Assembly (NCBI RefSeq): GCF_003050935.1
Contig: NZ_QAOX01000006.1
Location: forward strand, 62,001-126,000
Source of the DNA: Luteibacter sp. OK325
GTDB taxonomy: Bacteria > Pseudomonadota > Gammaproteobacteria > Xanthomonadales > Rhodanobacteraceae
Reading direction: 5' to 3'
DNA length: 64,000 nucleotides
A program made the position numbers and the translations under genes. Positions 10,932 to 22,033 of this stretch are shown in pieces (positions within the stretch are counted from its first letter, which is position 1; each line of letters starts with the position of its first letter). The notes beneath the pieces are model-generated. The model was not told the DNA's origin. It did not search any database and saw only the letters and a program-made list of their open reading frames with translations.

Positions 10932-11726
10932 TCACATCTTGCTGGCGATCACGTCTTCGATGGACCAGGTCCCCGGCGCCCTGCCAGCAATCCAGTTAGC
11001 CGCCTCGAGCGCCCCGCGCGCAAAAATCGACCGGTCGGTCGCGCGGTGGGCCAGCTCGATCCGCTCCCCCTGCCCCATCAACAACGCCTGGTGCTCGCCG
11101 ACGATGTCGCCGCCGCGCACTACGGCAAAGCCGATCGTGCCGGCTTTACGCGCACCCGGGCGACCTTCGCGCGCATACACCGCCAGTTCTTCCAGCGTAG
11201 CGCCACGACCCGCGGCAGCCGCATGACCCAGCGCCAGCGCCGTACCGGAGGGAGCATCCTCCTTGCGACCATGATGTGCCTCGACGATGTCGAGATCCCA
11301 ACCGGGCAGCGCGGCAGCGGCCTCACGCAACAGGCGCGTGAGCACAGCCACGCCCAGGCTGAAGTTGGCCGCGCGCAGCACGGCGATGCGTTCGGCCGCC
11401 TTGGTCAGGCGGTCTTCCAGAGCAGGCTCAAGGCCGGTGGTGCCGGTGACGAGTGAGGCACCCGAGGCTTCGCAGTAATCGAGCGCGGCGCCGAGGCCCT
11501 CGGGGCCGCTGAAGTCGATGACGACATCGATATCACCGGCGTCGGTCCAGTCGGTGAAACGCAGCGCCGAGACATCGCCGAAAGCGGCTTTGCCGATCCG
11601 GGGCGATCCCGACGAAACGATGGCGCGCACGAGTTCGAAGCGATCGTCGTCCCGCACGAGGCCAAGCAGCGCGGTGCCCATACGGCCGGAGGCGCCGCTG
11701 ATGGCGAGACGGGCGGGACGGGTCAT
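10932..11726 (-). CDS. dapB: 4-hydroxy-tetrahydrodipicolinate reductase
   Basis: 264 residues, normal for DapB, the NAD(P)H-dependent reductase of lysine and diaminopimelate synthesis. The Rossmann glycine motif is RLAISGASGRMGTALLGL near the N-terminus. The catalytic and substrate-binding segment is VEAHHGRKEDAPSGTALAL (His-His, Lys and the SGTA loop), and TGTTG precedes it. It follows dnaJ on the same strand, with a REP-filled gap between. Confidence 0.98.
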   Translation of the reverse strand: MTRPARLAISGASGRMGTALLGLVRDDDRFELVRAIVSSGSPRIGKAAFGDVSALRFTDWTDAGDIDVVIDFSGPEGLGAALDYCEASGASLVTGTTGLEPALEDRLTKAAERIAVLRAANFSLGVAVLTRLLREAAAALPGWDLDIVEAHHGRKEDAPSGTALALGHAAAAGRGATLEELAVYAREGRPGARKAGTIGFAVVRGGDIVGEHQALLMGQGERIELAHRATDRSIFARGALEAANWIAGRAPGTWSIEDVIASKM

Positions 11727-11778
11727 GGATGGAGGCCTTCGGAGAGTGGGAAGGCAATCCTAGTCGATGGCTGCGTTG

Positions 11779-11897
11779 TGTGGGAGCTGTCCTGATTAAT
11801 GTGGGAGCTGTCCTGATTAATGTGGGAGCCGCTTCAGCGGCGATGCCTTACGGCTATACCGCTCCGTTGGCTTTTCGCCGATGAATCGGCTCCCACA
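11779..11897. repeat. REP pair plus two degenerate tandem copies
   Basis: TGTGGGAGCTGTCCTGATTA-type 21-mers occur twice in tandem (11779-11799, 11800-11820). They share the REP head but have lost the palindrome. A complete forward REP (11821-11844) and a reverse one (11874-11897) follow in the dapB-dnaJ gap. Confidence 0.8.
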
Positions 11898-11906
11898 CGT
11901 TACTTC

Positions 11907-13037
11907 TCAGGAAGTCACTTTCGACCAGAAATCCTTGACGCCATCGATGAAGGTGGTCGAGCGCGGCGTGTGCTTCGCAGCGTCTTCACCGACAAAGGTG
12001 GCTTCGAGCTGCGTGAGCAGATCGCGTTGTTCCTTGGTCAGGCGTACCGGCGTCTCGACGACCACCGTGCAGATGAGGTCACCGGTACGACCGCCGCGAA
12101 CCGACTTCACACCGCGACCGCGCATGCGGAACTGGTGGCCGGTCTGTGTCTCGGGCGGCACGCTGACCGGGATCTCGCCTTCGAGGGTCGGCACCAGCAG
12201 GTCGGTACCGAGCGCCGCCTGGGCGAAACGGATCGGCACTTCGCAATACAGGTCGCTGCCATCGCGCTGGAAGATGGCGTGCTCGCGCACGCGCACTTCC
12301 ACGTACAGATCGCCCGACGGTGCACCTGCGGGACCGGCTTCGCCCTGCCCGGTGAGGCGGATACGGTCGCCGTTGTCGACGCCGGCCGGAATCTGCACGG
12401 ACAGCGTGCGCTCTTCCTCGATACGGCCTTCGCCGTGGCACTTCTTGCAGGGCTTGTCGATCTTCTGGCCAGAGCCATGGCAGGTCGGGCAAGCCTGCTG
12501 GATAGAGAAGATGCCGTTCTGCATGCGCACGCGGCCGTGACCGGCGCAGGTGCTGCACTTGGACACCTTGCCGTCTTCCGAACCGGAACCGTTGCAGTGG
12601 TGGCAGTTGACCTGGGTCGGCACTTCGATCTTTTTCTCGACGCCGAAGACGGCTTCCTCGAGATCCAGATCCATCATGTAGCGCAGGTCGGCGCCACGAC
12701 GCGCACGCTGGCGACCGCCGCCACCGCCGCCGAAAATGTCACCAAAGATGTCGCCGAAGATATCGCCGACGTCGCCGAAACCGGCGCCACCGCCACGACC
12801 GAACCCGCCGCCTTCGAAGGCGGCGTGTCCGTGCTGGTCGTACATCGCGCGCTTCTGCGCGTCGGCCAGCACTTCGTAAGCCTCTTTGGCTTCCTTGAAT
12901 TTGTCGATCGCTTCCGGATCGTCCGGATTGCGGTCAGGGTGGTACTTCATCGCGACGCGACGAAAGGTCTGCTTGAGGTCGCCCTCGGTCACGGTGCGTT
13001 CCACACCGAGAATTTCGTAGTAGTCGCGCTTGGCCAT
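11907..13037 (-). CDS. dnaJ: chaperone protein DnaJ
   Basis: 376 residues. The N-terminal J domain has the HPD triad ([13 protein letters not shown]), which stimulates DnaK ATPase activity. A Gly/Phe-rich linker ([14 protein letters not shown]) follows, then four CxxCxGxG zinc motifs ([32 protein letters not shown]) and the C-terminal substrate-binding domain. It is the last gene of hrcA-grpE-dnaK-dnaJ, 130 bp after dnaK with a strong hairpin between them. Confidence 0.99.
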   Translation of the reverse strand: MAKRDYYEILGVERTVTEGDLKQTFRRVAMKYHPDRNPDDPEAIDKFKEAKEAYEVLADAQKRAMYDQHGHAAFEGGGFGRGGGAGFGDVGDIFGDIFGDIFGGGGGGRQRARRGADLRYMMDLDLEEAVFGVEKKIEVPTQVNCHHCNGSGSEDGKVSKCSTCAGHGRVRMQNGIFSIQQACPTCHGSGQKIDKPCKKCHGEGRIEEERTLSVQIPAGVDNGDRIRLTGQGEAGPAGAPSGDLYVEVRVREHAIFQRDGSDLYCEVPIRFAQAALGTDLLVPTLEGEIPVSVPPETQTGHQFRMRGRGVKSVRGGRTGDLICTVVVETPVRLTKEQRDLLTQLEATFVGEDAAKHTPRSTTFIDGVKDFWSKVTS

Positions 13038-13117
13038 TACACGTGTACTTTCCCTGGACGGACGAACGCACCGACGGGTTGCCCCTCGGCGCGATCGTTC
13101 CGGTTAACCGTCGGTAC

Positions 13118-13146
13118 CGCGCCGCGGGCATCGGGCCCGCGGCGCG
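13118..13146 (-). other. 12-bp hairpin between dnaK and dnaJ
   Basis: CGCGCCGCGGGC and its exact complement enclose five bases. No U-run follows on the minus strand, so it is not a typical terminator. It could stabilise the dnaK 3' end or lower dnaJ expression relative to dnaK. Confidence 0.5.
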
Positions 13147-13167
13147 TCATTACATGCCGAAGACGAA

Positions 13168-15093
<1,926 letters not shown>

Positions 15094-15145
15094 AGTCACG
15101 TTGCTCCGAATTTCATGCGGCCCCCGCGGCCGCGACTGTTTTGGA

Positions 15146-15173
15146 AAATGGGGGTAACCCCCATCGATTCAAT
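15146..15173 (-). promoter_or_regulatory. sigma-32 (heat-shock) promoter before dnaK
   Basis: On the minus strand ATTGAAT (15173-15167) and CCCCATTT (15153-15146) are 13 bases apart, against the consensus CTTGAAA-N11-16-CCCCATNT. The -10 overlaps a GGGGGTTACCCCC palindrome. It would give dnaK-dnaJ heat-shock expression separate from hrcA-grpE. Confidence 0.65.
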
Positions 15174-15190
15174 ATCTTTGGTGAAGCTGT

Positions 15191-15739
15191 TCAGTTGTCG
15201 CGCACCACGGCGACGAGCGCCGGACGCAGCAGACGGTCGTTCAAGACGAAGCCCTTCTGGACCACGGCGACGACGGTGTTGGGCGCGTGCTCGTTCGAAT
15301 CGACCGAGCTGATCGCCTGGTGGTGCTCCGGATTGAACGGCTGGTGTAGCGGATCGACCACGGAAAGCCCGTTGGACTGGGTCACCTTCTCCAGCTGCTT
15401 CAGCGACATATCCAGACCTTCGCGAAGTGTCTTCGCATCCGCGGCCTGATTGGCCAGGCCCAGGGCGATGCCGTCGTACACCGGCAGCAACTCGGCAAGC
15501 AGCTTCTCGTTGGCGAAGCGGCGGGCCTGGTCGATATCGCGCTGCATGCGGCGACGCTGGTTCTCGATCTCCGCCTTTTCGCGCAGCACCGTCTCGCGCG
15601 CCTGGGCGAGCTCGGCTTCCATCGCGGCCAGCTTGATGTTCAGGGCCTCGATCTCGGCATTGACGCCGTTGTCGGCCACACCGCCGTCCTGCGCCGGATC
15701 CGGCACGTGGGGATCGTTGTTTTGCATTACTTGCTCCAA
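15191..15739 (-). CDS. grpE: nucleotide exchange factor GrpE
   Basis: 182 residues. A long N-terminal coiled coil (IEALNIKLAAMEAELAQARE, then RRRMQRDIDQARRFANEKLL) is followed by the beta-wing domain with the family ending (HQAISSVDSNEHAPNTVVAV, then GFVLNDRLLRPALVAV). It releases ADP from DnaK. It lies between hrcA and dnaK on the same strand. Confidence 0.98.
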   Translation of the reverse strand: MEQVMQNNDPHVPDPAQDGGVADNGVNAEIEALNIKLAAMEAELAQARETVLREKAEIENQRRRMQRDIDQARRFANEKLLAELLPVYDGIALGLANQAADAKTLREGLDMSLKQLEKVTQSNGLSVVDPLHQPFNPEHHQAISSVDSNEHAPNTVVAVVQKGFVLNDRLLRPALVAVVRDN

Positions 15740-15813
15740 ATGTCAGCGTACCGACCCCTCCGAGGAAGGGTCGAACATTCGCGGGAAATACTAAACCCGC
15801 CTCCCGTGGCGGT

Positions 15814-16875
15814 TTATGAGGTCGCCGCGGCGCGATTCAAGGCGTCGCTAAGCAGTGAGGCGGTGGCTTGTACCACCGGAATCACCCGCTCATATGCCAT
15901 ACGCGTCGGTCCAATAACTCCGATCGCGCCGAGCATGCGGCCGTTCGTGCCGTAGGTGGCGGTGACGATGCTGCAACCGTCGAGGGCCGAAAAACCGGAC
16001 TCCTCGCCGATGAACAGGCGTACGCCAGGGGCTTTGACGCACATCTCCATCAGCTGAAGCAGGTCGCGCTTCTGCTGGAAGGCGTCGAAAAGGTCGCGGA
16101 GCCGCTCGATATCGGCCAGCTCGGAATAGCCCATCAGGTTGGTCTGGCCGCTCACCAGCACGTCGTCAGCGTCCTCCTCGGAGCTGAACGAGGCAGTGGC
16201 CAGTTCGACCACACCGGTGAGCAGGCGATTGAGCTCGCCGCCGGCTTCACGCAACTCGGTGGCCAGATGCGCCCGGATATCCACCAGGCGGAACCCGGCG
16301 AACTGGGCATTGAGGTAGTTGGCCGCCTGCTCCAGCTCAGCCGATTCGAGCGGCCGGGCGAGCTGGACCACGCGGTTCTGCACCTGGTTGTCGGAAAACA
16401 CCAGGATCACCAGCACCCGGGCGTCGGGCAAATTGACGAAATCGATGTGTCGCAGCGGAAAGTCGCCCTGGCGCGGCACCGTGACCACGCCGGCGAAGTG
16501 GGTCATCGCCGAAAGCAGGTGCGAGACGTTGCCGAGCAGGTCGCGCGTGGTCGTCTGGTGCGGCGGCAGGCCGCCCTGCAGGCGGGCCATCTCGTCGCGC
16601 GGCAGCGGCTTGAGCTCGAGCAGGCTGTCGACGAACAGGCGCAGGCCGCGCGGCGTGGGGATTCTTCCGGCCGAGGTATGCGGCGAGGCCACCAGCCCGG
16701 CTTCTTCGAGGTCGGCCATGATGTTGCGGATGGTCGCGGGGCTGACTTCCAGGCCCGACGACTTCGCCAGCGTGCGTGAGCCGACCGGCTCACCATCTGA
16801 CAGGTATTGCGAAATCAGGGTACGCAGCAGCCGGCGCGCGCGTGCATCGATGTCGTGACCGGAAAACGGATTCAT
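15814..16875 (-). CDS. hrcA: heat-inducible transcription repressor HrcA
   Basis: 353 residues from the ATG at 16875 (MNPFSGHDIDARARRLLRTL), the usual family length; the open frame continues 22 codons upstream without family similarity. The N-terminal winged helix includes SPATIRNIMADLEEAGLVAS followed by HTSAGRIPTPRGLRLFVD, and the C-terminal part has IGVIGPTRMAYERVIPVV. HrcA represses chaperone operons through CIRCE (TTAGCACTC-N9-GAGTGCTAA) with help from GroE. I see no CIRCE in this window, so its targets (probably groESL) lie elsewhere. Confidence 0.96.
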   Translation of the reverse strand: MNPFSGHDIDARARRLLRTLISQYLSDGEPVGSRTLAKSSGLEVSPATIRNIMADLEEAGLVASPHTSAGRIPTPRGLRLFVDSLLELKPLPRDEMARLQGGLPPHQTTTRDLLGNVSHLLSAMTHFAGVVTVPRQGDFPLRHIDFVNLPDARVLVILVFSDNQVQNRVVQLARPLESAELEQAANYLNAQFAGFRLVDIRAHLATELREAGGELNRLLTGVVELATASFSSEEDADDVLVSGQTNLMGYSELADIERLRDLFDAFQQKRDLLQLMEMCVKAPGVRLFIGEESGFSALDGCSIVTATYGTNGRMLGAIGVIGPTRMAYERVIPVVQATASLLSDALNRAAATS

Positions 16876-17007
16876 GCGCGTGGATGGGCCGGAGGGTTGG
16901 TTCGTCCGGCTATCAATAAGGTCTCGACGCTCCTGATGCAAGTCTCGGCTTCTGCGACGCGCCTGCCGCTACAATCGGCGCGATTCCATCCGCCGCCATC
17001 GGTAGCC

Positions 17008-18678
17008 ATGCTCACCTCGCTCTACGTCCGTCAGTTTGCCGTCGTCGAAGAAGCCGAGATTGCCTTCGGGCCAGGGCTCACCGTGGTCAGCGGCGAGACC
17101 GGCGCCGGCAAGTCCCTGCTCGTGGACGCCCTGATGCTCCTGGCCGGCGCCCGCGCCGACAGCGGCATGGTGCGCTCGGGCAGCGATCGCGCCGAGCTGG
17201 CCGCGGAATTCGACCTCAAGGGTTTGCCCGAGGCCACCGACTGGCTGCGCCAGGAAGAACTGGACGATGGCGAGACCTGCCAATTGCGCCGCGTCATCCG
17301 CGTCGAGGGCAGCTCGCGTGGCTGGATCAACGGCCGCCCTGCCAGCCTCGCGCAGATGTCGGCGCTGGCCGCGCTCATCGTCGAGATCCACGGACAGCAC
17401 GAACACCAGGCCCTGCTTTCGCGCCAGCACCAGATGGCCCTTCTGGACGCCTACGCCGGCAACGAGATGCTCCAGACCAGCGTTCGCGAGACCGCGAAGT
17501 CGTGGCGTGAGGCCGTCGCCCGCATCCGCACGCTCTCCGGTGGTGACGATCGCGAGCGCCAGATCGAACTGCTCGCCCACGAACTGGAAGAACTGGATCG
17601 CTGGGCCCTGGTCCCCGCCGCGCTGGAAGAGCTCGAAGCGCAGCATCGCCGCCTGGCCAACGCCGGCCGGCTGGCCGAAGGCGCCAACGGCGTGGTCGAG
17701 ATCCTCGATGGCGAGAGCGAGTTCGCGGTCGGTCGCGCCCTGCTCCGCGCACACGCCGAGCTGTCGCGCCTGGCCGAGCTCGACGCTTCTTTAGTGCCGA
17801 CCCTCGAGCTGCTCGATAGCGCCCAGATCCAGGTGGGCGAAGCCGTGGACGGTCTGGGCCGCTACGCGCAGGATGTCGAACTGGACCCGGAGCGCCTTGC
17901 CGAAGTCGACACCCACCTCACGCATCTGCACGATCTCTCGCGCCGCTACCGGCTGCCGATCGAGGAACTGACGGTGAAGGCCGAAGAGGTCCGCGAGCGC
18001 CTGGGCGAGCTCGAAGGCGCCGGTGATGCCCTGGATCGCCTCGGCCGCGAGCGGGATCGCCTTCATAAGGCGTATGACGAAGCGGCCGCCGCTTTGTCGG
18101 CCGCGCGTTCCGCTGCCGCCGGTCGCCTGGGCACCTCGGTCGCAGCGCTGATGGGCGAGCTCGGCATGGCCGGCGGTCGTCTGGAAGTCTCACTGGAACG
18201 CGTGGAAGGTGACGAGCCCGACCCGCAGGGCCGCGAGCGTTGCGAGCTGCTGGTCAGCGCCAATCCCGGCCAGCCGCCGCGTCCGCTGCGCAAGGTCGCC
18301 TCGGGCGGCGAACTCGCCCGCATCAGCCTGGCTATCGAAGTGGCCACGCTGGGCAACGACAACATCGGTTGCATGATCTTCGACGAAGTGGACACTGGCA
18401 TCGGCGGCGCCGTGGCCGAAGTGGTCGGCCAGAAGCTGCGCGCCCTCGGCGAAAAGGTCCAGGTGATGTGCGTCACCCACCTGCCGCAGGTGGCCGCGCA
18501 AGGCCACGCGCATCTGCAGGTCGCCAAGGAAAGCGACGGCGAAGCCACCCGCACGCGCATCCGCACGCTGGATGCCGCCGGCCGCCGCGACGAACTCTCG
18601 CGCATGCTCGGCGGCGTGGAAATCACGAAAGAGACCCGCGCCCACGCCAAAAAGATGCTCGACCGCGCCCAAGGCTAA
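17008..18678 (+). CDS. recN: DNA repair protein RecN
   Basis: 556 residues from the ATG at 17008 (MLTSLYVRQFAVVEEAEIAF); an open extension upstream overlaps hrcA and is not family-like. It is an SMC-like ATPase for double-strand break repair. Walker A is GETGAGKSLLVDAL, a long coiled coil fills the middle, the signature motif is ASGGELARISLA and Walker B is MIFDEVDTGIGG. It is divergent from hrcA, the order usual in xanthomonads. I did not see a clear LexA box. Confidence 0.97.
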   Translation: MLTSLYVRQFAVVEEAEIAFGPGLTVVSGETGAGKSLLVDALMLLAGARADSGMVRSGSDRAELAAEFDLKGLPEATDWLRQEELDDGETCQLRRVIRVEGSSRGWINGRPASLAQMSALAALIVEIHGQHEHQALLSRQHQMALLDAYAGNEMLQTSVRETAKSWREAVARIRTLSGGDDRERQIELLAHELEELDRWALVPAALEELEAQHRRLANAGRLAEGANGVVEILDGESEFAVGRALLRAHAELSRLAELDASLVPTLELLDSAQIQVGEAVDGLGRYAQDVELDPERLAEVDTHLTHLHDLSRRYRLPIEELTVKAEEVRERLGELEGAGDALDRLGRERDRLHKAYDEAAAALSAARSAAAGRLGTSVAALMGELGMAGGRLEVSLERVEGDEPDPQGRERCELLVSANPGQPPRPLRKVASGGELARISLAIEVATLGNDNIGCMIFDEVDTGIGGAVAEVVGQKLRALGEKVQVMCVTHLPQVAAQGHAHLQVAKESDGEATRTRIRTLDAAGRRDELSRMLGGVEITKETRAHAKKMLDRAQG

Positions 18679-18696
18679 CGCCTGGCGCAGGCGCCG

Positions 18697-18763
18697 TAAC
18701 CGACCGGCCGACGACGCCCTAACCGACCGGCCGACGACGTTGTAGGAGCCGATTCATCGGTGA
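18697..18763. repeat. 20-bp direct repeat and single REP after recN
   Basis: TAACCGACCGGCCGACGACG occurs at 18697-18716 and again at 18720-18739, followed by one REP (18741-18763) between the recN and response-regulator 3' ends. Confidence 0.8.
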
Positions 18764-18785
18764 AAACCAGATTGCGGGAAGCCAA

Positions 18786-19415
18786 TCAGGCCCTGATCAG
18801 CCCCCGCTCCTGAGCCATCCGGTAAAGGTCGAGTTCCGACCCCGCATTGAGCTTGTTCATCACCGCGGCGCGGTGGATATAAATCGTCTTCTGCCCGATG
18901 CCCAACTCCGCCGCCACCTGCTTCGGCGCCCGGCCAGCGGCCAGCAACAGGAAAACCTCGCGCTCGCGCGCCGTCAGCCTGCTGAAGGGATCGAGGTCCA
19001 CCGACGACCGCCCCGAGCGACGCTCGCGCAGATCCGAGCTCAGGTACTGCTCGCCACCCAGCACCGCACGAACCGCCACCACGAGTTCCTCGGGGGCCAC
19101 ACCCTTGGTCACGTAACCGTGCGCACCACGACGCAAAGCCTCGGAAACGTAAGGCTCGCCGTCGTGCATGCTGAGCACGACGATCTTCATGTCCGGGGAA
19201 ATGCTCTTCAGATGCTCGATCAGCGGCAGGCCGCTGCCATCGGGCAGCGACAGGTCCACCGCCACCAGGTCGGGGCGATGCTGGGTGACCGCATCCACGG
19301 CCTCGTCGGCATTCCGGGCCTCGGCGACGACGTCGAGGTCAGATTCCAGCTCGATGAGGCGTTTGAAACCCTCACGAACGATGGCGTGGTCATCTACAAG
19401 GACGATTCTTGGCAT
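18786..19415 (-). CDS. NarL/UhpA-family response regulator
   Basis: 209 residues from the ATG at 19415 (MPRIVLVDDHAIVREGFKRL). The receiver domain has the acidic pair DD, the phospho-acceptor Asp in VAVDLSLPDGSG and the Lys in GYVTKGVAPEE. The LuxR-type HTH is LTAREREVFLLLAAG followed by KQVAAELGIGQKTIYIHRA. It is divergent from the MASE1 histidine kinase, 87 bp away, the probable cognate partner. The open frame continues far upstream antisense to the kinase; that part is spurious. Confidence 0.96.
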   Translation of the reverse strand: MPRIVLVDDHAIVREGFKRLIELESDLDVVAEARNADEAVDAVTQHRPDLVAVDLSLPDGSGLPLIEHLKSISPDMKIVVLSMHDGEPYVSEALRRGAHGYVTKGVAPEELVVAVRAVLGGEQYLSSDLRERRSGRSSVDLDPFSRLTAREREVFLLLAAGRAPKQVAAELGIGQKTIYIHRAAVMNKLNAGSELDLYRMAQERGLIRA

Positions 19416-19502
19416 GGACAGAATGTAACAGGCTCGCCCGACGCGTGCGTATGGGTGGAAGCGTGCAACGGCATCTGAGGTTCGCCGTGTAACATTCGCC
19501 GA

Positions 19503-21122
19503 ATGCGACTTAATGCCGTCTCCCGGTTCGCCGGCCCCCTGTTTGCCCTCCTTTACGGCGCGGCCTGGATCCTGCTGTGGCCGACGGAACAGCCTTATTG
19601 GGTGCTGCCGTTCGGCCTGCGGTTTGGCGCCCTGCTTCTCATGCGCACCCGCAACTGGTTCTGGATCCTCGGTGCCGAGATTCTCGCCAGCGCCTTCTGC
19701 GAGTGGCGCAGCGGCCTGCCGATCGGCGGCGCTGGCTTCGTGCTGGGCGACGCACCCGAACCGCTGATGGTCGCCGCCTGCCTCTGGCTGCTGCGCCGGG
19801 CGCATTTGCACGCCAGCCTGAACACCCCGGAGGACGTCGCCCGCCTGCTGCTGTCGGCCATGGTCACCGCCACGGTCGCCACCGCCGGTAATGCCGCGAT
19901 GATGGCCTCGCTGCACCCGGCCGCGCCGGTGGAAATGCTGGGCACCACCTTCGGCAGCGACCTGCTCGGCAACTACCTGGGTGTGTTGCTTGTCGTGCCG
20001 GTGATGATCCTGACCTTCCGCGAACGGCCCACCCAGTCCGCCCTCGCCGAACTGATGCTCGACGGCCTGCTGGTCATGCTCCCCTCGCTGGCCATCCTTA
20101 TCACCCTCGCCGAATACTCGCCCCAGCCGCAGTTCGCCCGTGTGCTCTCGCTGGCACCGGTGCTGTTCTTCGCCTTTCGCCATGGCTGGCGCGGTGCGGG
20201 CCTGGCCATGCTGATCACCAGCGTGGGCCTCAATGTCACTGAAGACATGATCGGTCGCGGCGCGCCGACGGCCGCCGCCCATCTGTTCCTCGCCGTGGCC
20301 GGCACCGGCACGCTGATGCTCGGCGCCGCTACCGACGCCCTGCGCCGGAGCAGCGAGCGCGTCGCACAACAGAACACGCACCTGGCGGCCGCCAACCAGC
20401 GCCTCGACCAGCTCGCTCGCCAGCTTCGCGACGCCGCCCGCGGCAACCTCCAAGCCGAGGAAGACCTGCGCAAGCACATGGCCGCCGAGCTGCATGACGA
20501 ACTCGGCCAGAACCTCACCGCCATCCAGACCCACCTGAAGCTGGCCCAGGCCAGGCTCGGCAGCGCCGGCCTGGACGACATCGGCGCGTCCATCAACGGC
20601 ATCCTCGGTCACATGCGCCGGGCCCTTCATAAGATGCTCGACAGCCTGCGCCCTTCGGTCCTCGATGAATTCGGGCTGCTGCGCGCGCTCGACGAAGGCC
20701 CGGTACGCGACATGCTCGCCGCCGCCGGCATTCACTATGTGACCGACCTGCGGGGCGAACCGCGGCTGCTCGACGACGAAACACTTACCGCGATCTACCG
20801 TGTCGTGCAGGAAAGTGCGACCAATGTGGTGCGCCATTCAGGTGCGAAGGAACTGAAATTGCGGCTACGCATCGGACTACGCGACAGCGGACCGGTGGCC
20901 ATTCTGGACATCCGCGACGACGGTACGGGCCTGCCCTCTACACCTAGGCCGATTCGCACAGACGGTGGTGGGCGCGGCCTACAGGGAATGAGCGACCGCA
21001 TCACCGCCTTGGGTGGCATCTTCCGCATCCGTCCCGAGCCAATCGGATTACACCTTCGGGTGTTGCTTCGCAGCACAAGTATCGGAACTACCATAGGAAA
21101 TTTTCCGATACCGGGTCGGTGA
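19503..21122 (+). CDS. MASE1-domain sensor histidine kinase
   Basis: 539 residues. Residues 1 to about 285 form about eight hydrophobic segments of the MASE1 sensory type (LRFGALLLMRTRNWFWILGA, LGDAPEPLMVAACLWLLRRA). A coiled coil follows, then a HisKA_3 dimerisation box with the phospho-acceptor His in AELHDELGQNLTAI and a HATPase with N box VQESATNVVRHSG, G1 DIRDDGTGLP and G2 GRGLQGMSDR. It is a UhpB/NarX-type kinase paired with the divergent response regulator. The ligand is unknown. The GGA-rich RNA follows its stop codon. Confidence 0.95.
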   Translation: MRLNAVSRFAGPLFALLYGAAWILLWPTEQPYWVLPFGLRFGALLLMRTRNWFWILGAEILASAFCEWRSGLPIGGAGFVLGDAPEPLMVAACLWLLRRAHLHASLNTPEDVARLLLSAMVTATVATAGNAAMMASLHPAAPVEMLGTTFGSDLLGNYLGVLLVVPVMILTFRERPTQSALAELMLDGLLVMLPSLAILITLAEYSPQPQFARVLSLAPVLFFAFRHGWRGAGLAMLITSVGLNVTEDMIGRGAPTAAAHLFLAVAGTGTLMLGAATDALRRSSERVAQQNTHLAAANQRLDQLARQLRDAARGNLQAEEDLRKHMAAELHDELGQNLTAIQTHLKLAQARLGSAGLDDIGASINGILGHMRRALHKMLDSLRPSVLDEFGLLRALDEGPVRDMLAAAGIHYVTDLRGEPRLLDDETLTAIYRVVQESATNVVRHSGAKELKLRLRIGLRDSGPVAILDIRDDGTGLPSTPRPIRTDGGGRGLQGMSDRITALGGIFRIRPEPIGLHLRVLLRSTSIGTTIGNFPIPGR

Positions 21123-21144
21123 ACGCTTCGTTACGATTCCGTCA

Positions 21145-21345
21145 TCGATGTGGGGGAGCCGCCGTCGAGAGACGGTGAGCCCAGGTCGGTCGTGGGGACG
21201 ATCGACCTGATGAGGCGACAGGATGTCAGCCTCGCCGATGCGAAGTGGTGAAACGTGGATCCCGCGAGCAACTCGCGATTCACGAACCATGGAAACATCG
21301 GATCAAGCCGCTGGTGGACAGGAGTCCGCCAGCGGCGTTTTTATT
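21145..21345 (+). ncRNA. candidate CsrA/RsmA-sequestering small RNA
   Basis: The gap after the kinase holds no gene but a chain of hairpins ending in a strong terminator. Eight GGA triplets lie within about 170 nt (21155, 21196, 21221, 21257, 21291, 21300, 21316, 21321). One hairpin (21212-21233, GAGGC-GACA-GGA-TGTC-A-GCCTC) presents ACAGGATGT, the core of the published CsrA SELEX consensus RUACARGGAUGU. The terminator hairpin presents AGGA as its tetraloop. GGGGA sits at the tip of 21183-21208. TACGAT at 21132-21137 is a possible -10. The 5' end is a guess, and CsrA binding is inferred from the motifs. Confidence 0.6.
21307..21345 (+). terminator. intrinsic terminator with AGGA tetraloop
   Basis: Stem 21307-21319 pairs with 21324-21336 (13 pairs, one G-U). 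The loop is AGGA (21320-21323), followed by GTTTTTATT. Confidence 0.9.
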
Positions 21346-21371
21346 GGGCGAACGAAAAGGCCCCTGATTTG

Positions 21372-21473
21372 TGTAGGAGCCGCTTCAGCGGCGATAACCA
21401 GGTCACCGCACCACCCATCGCCGGCATAGCCGGCTCCCACAATAGCCGGGTCCCAGAACAGCCGGCTCCCACA
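21372..21473. repeat. REP group between sRNA and fur
   Basis: One forward GCCGCTTCAGCGGC REP (21372-21395) is followed by two reverse GCCGGC-class copies, ending near 21441 and 21473. The second is partly degraded. Confidence 0.8.
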
Positions 21474-21547
21474 AAAGCCCGCCCCACCAAAAGAAAAAGG
21501 CCCCCTCTCGGGAGCCCTTCTCACCTGCCAAGCCGGAAAACCCCGCC

Positions 21548-21961
21548 TCAGCGTTTCTTCTTCGGCCGCACGTACAGCACCAGGCTGTGATCTTCGATCA
21601 CATACCCATGCCGTTCCGCAATTTCATGCTGGAGGCGTTCGATCTCCTCGCTGATGAACTCGATGACCTTCCCGCTGTCCACATCGATCATGTGGTCATG
21701 ATGCTTGCCGCGGTCCAGCTCGTAGACGGCCTGCCCACCCTCGAAGTTGTGCTTCATGACGATGCCGGCAGCTTCGAACTGGGTCAGCACCCGATACACC
21801 GTGGCAAGCCCGATGTCTTCCTGGTGCGCAAGCAGACGCTTGTAGATATCTTCGGCGGTCAGGTGGCGCTCGTCCGCCTCCTCGAAGATCTGCAGGATCC
21901 GCATGCGTGGATGTGTGACTTTGAGCCCTGCTTTACGGAGCTCTTTTGTTTCCTGGTCCAT
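21548..21961 (-). CDS. fur: ferric uptake regulator Fur
   Basis: 137 residues. The winged helix has the family start (ELRKAGLKVTHPRMRILQIF) and LATVYRVLTQFEAAGIV. The metal-binding dimerisation domain has KHHDHMIDVDSGKVIEF. The cysteines of the E. coli CxxC pair are replaced here (MIDVDSG), as in some other Fur proteins, so a structural zinc site would have to differ. The start abuts the divergent bamE by 72 bp, the fur-omlA arrangement known from xanthomonads and pseudomonads. Confidence 0.98.
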   Translation of the reverse strand: MDQETKELRKAGLKVTHPRMRILQIFEEADERHLTAEDIYKRLLAHQEDIGLATVYRVLTQFEAAGIVMKHNFEGGQAVYELDRGKHHDHMIDVDSGKVIEFISEEIERLQHEIAERHGYVIEDHSLVLYVRPKKKR

Positions 21962-22033
21962 ATAGACCCCCTCGCGGTGCCGTCAGGCGCTTAGTGTATC
22001 ATCGCAGGCTTCACGATCCGGACGTTACTACGC

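Noticed and set aside
16905-17000. Heat-shock or sigma-70 promoter for hrcA (TTGCAT-N17-TATTGA)
   Set aside because: Only weak matches, not strong enough to list.
19416-20837. Long N-terminal extension of the response regulator
   Set aside because: It runs antisense to the MASE1 kinase and is low-complexity Gln/Gly/Arg-rich. The family start is at 19415.
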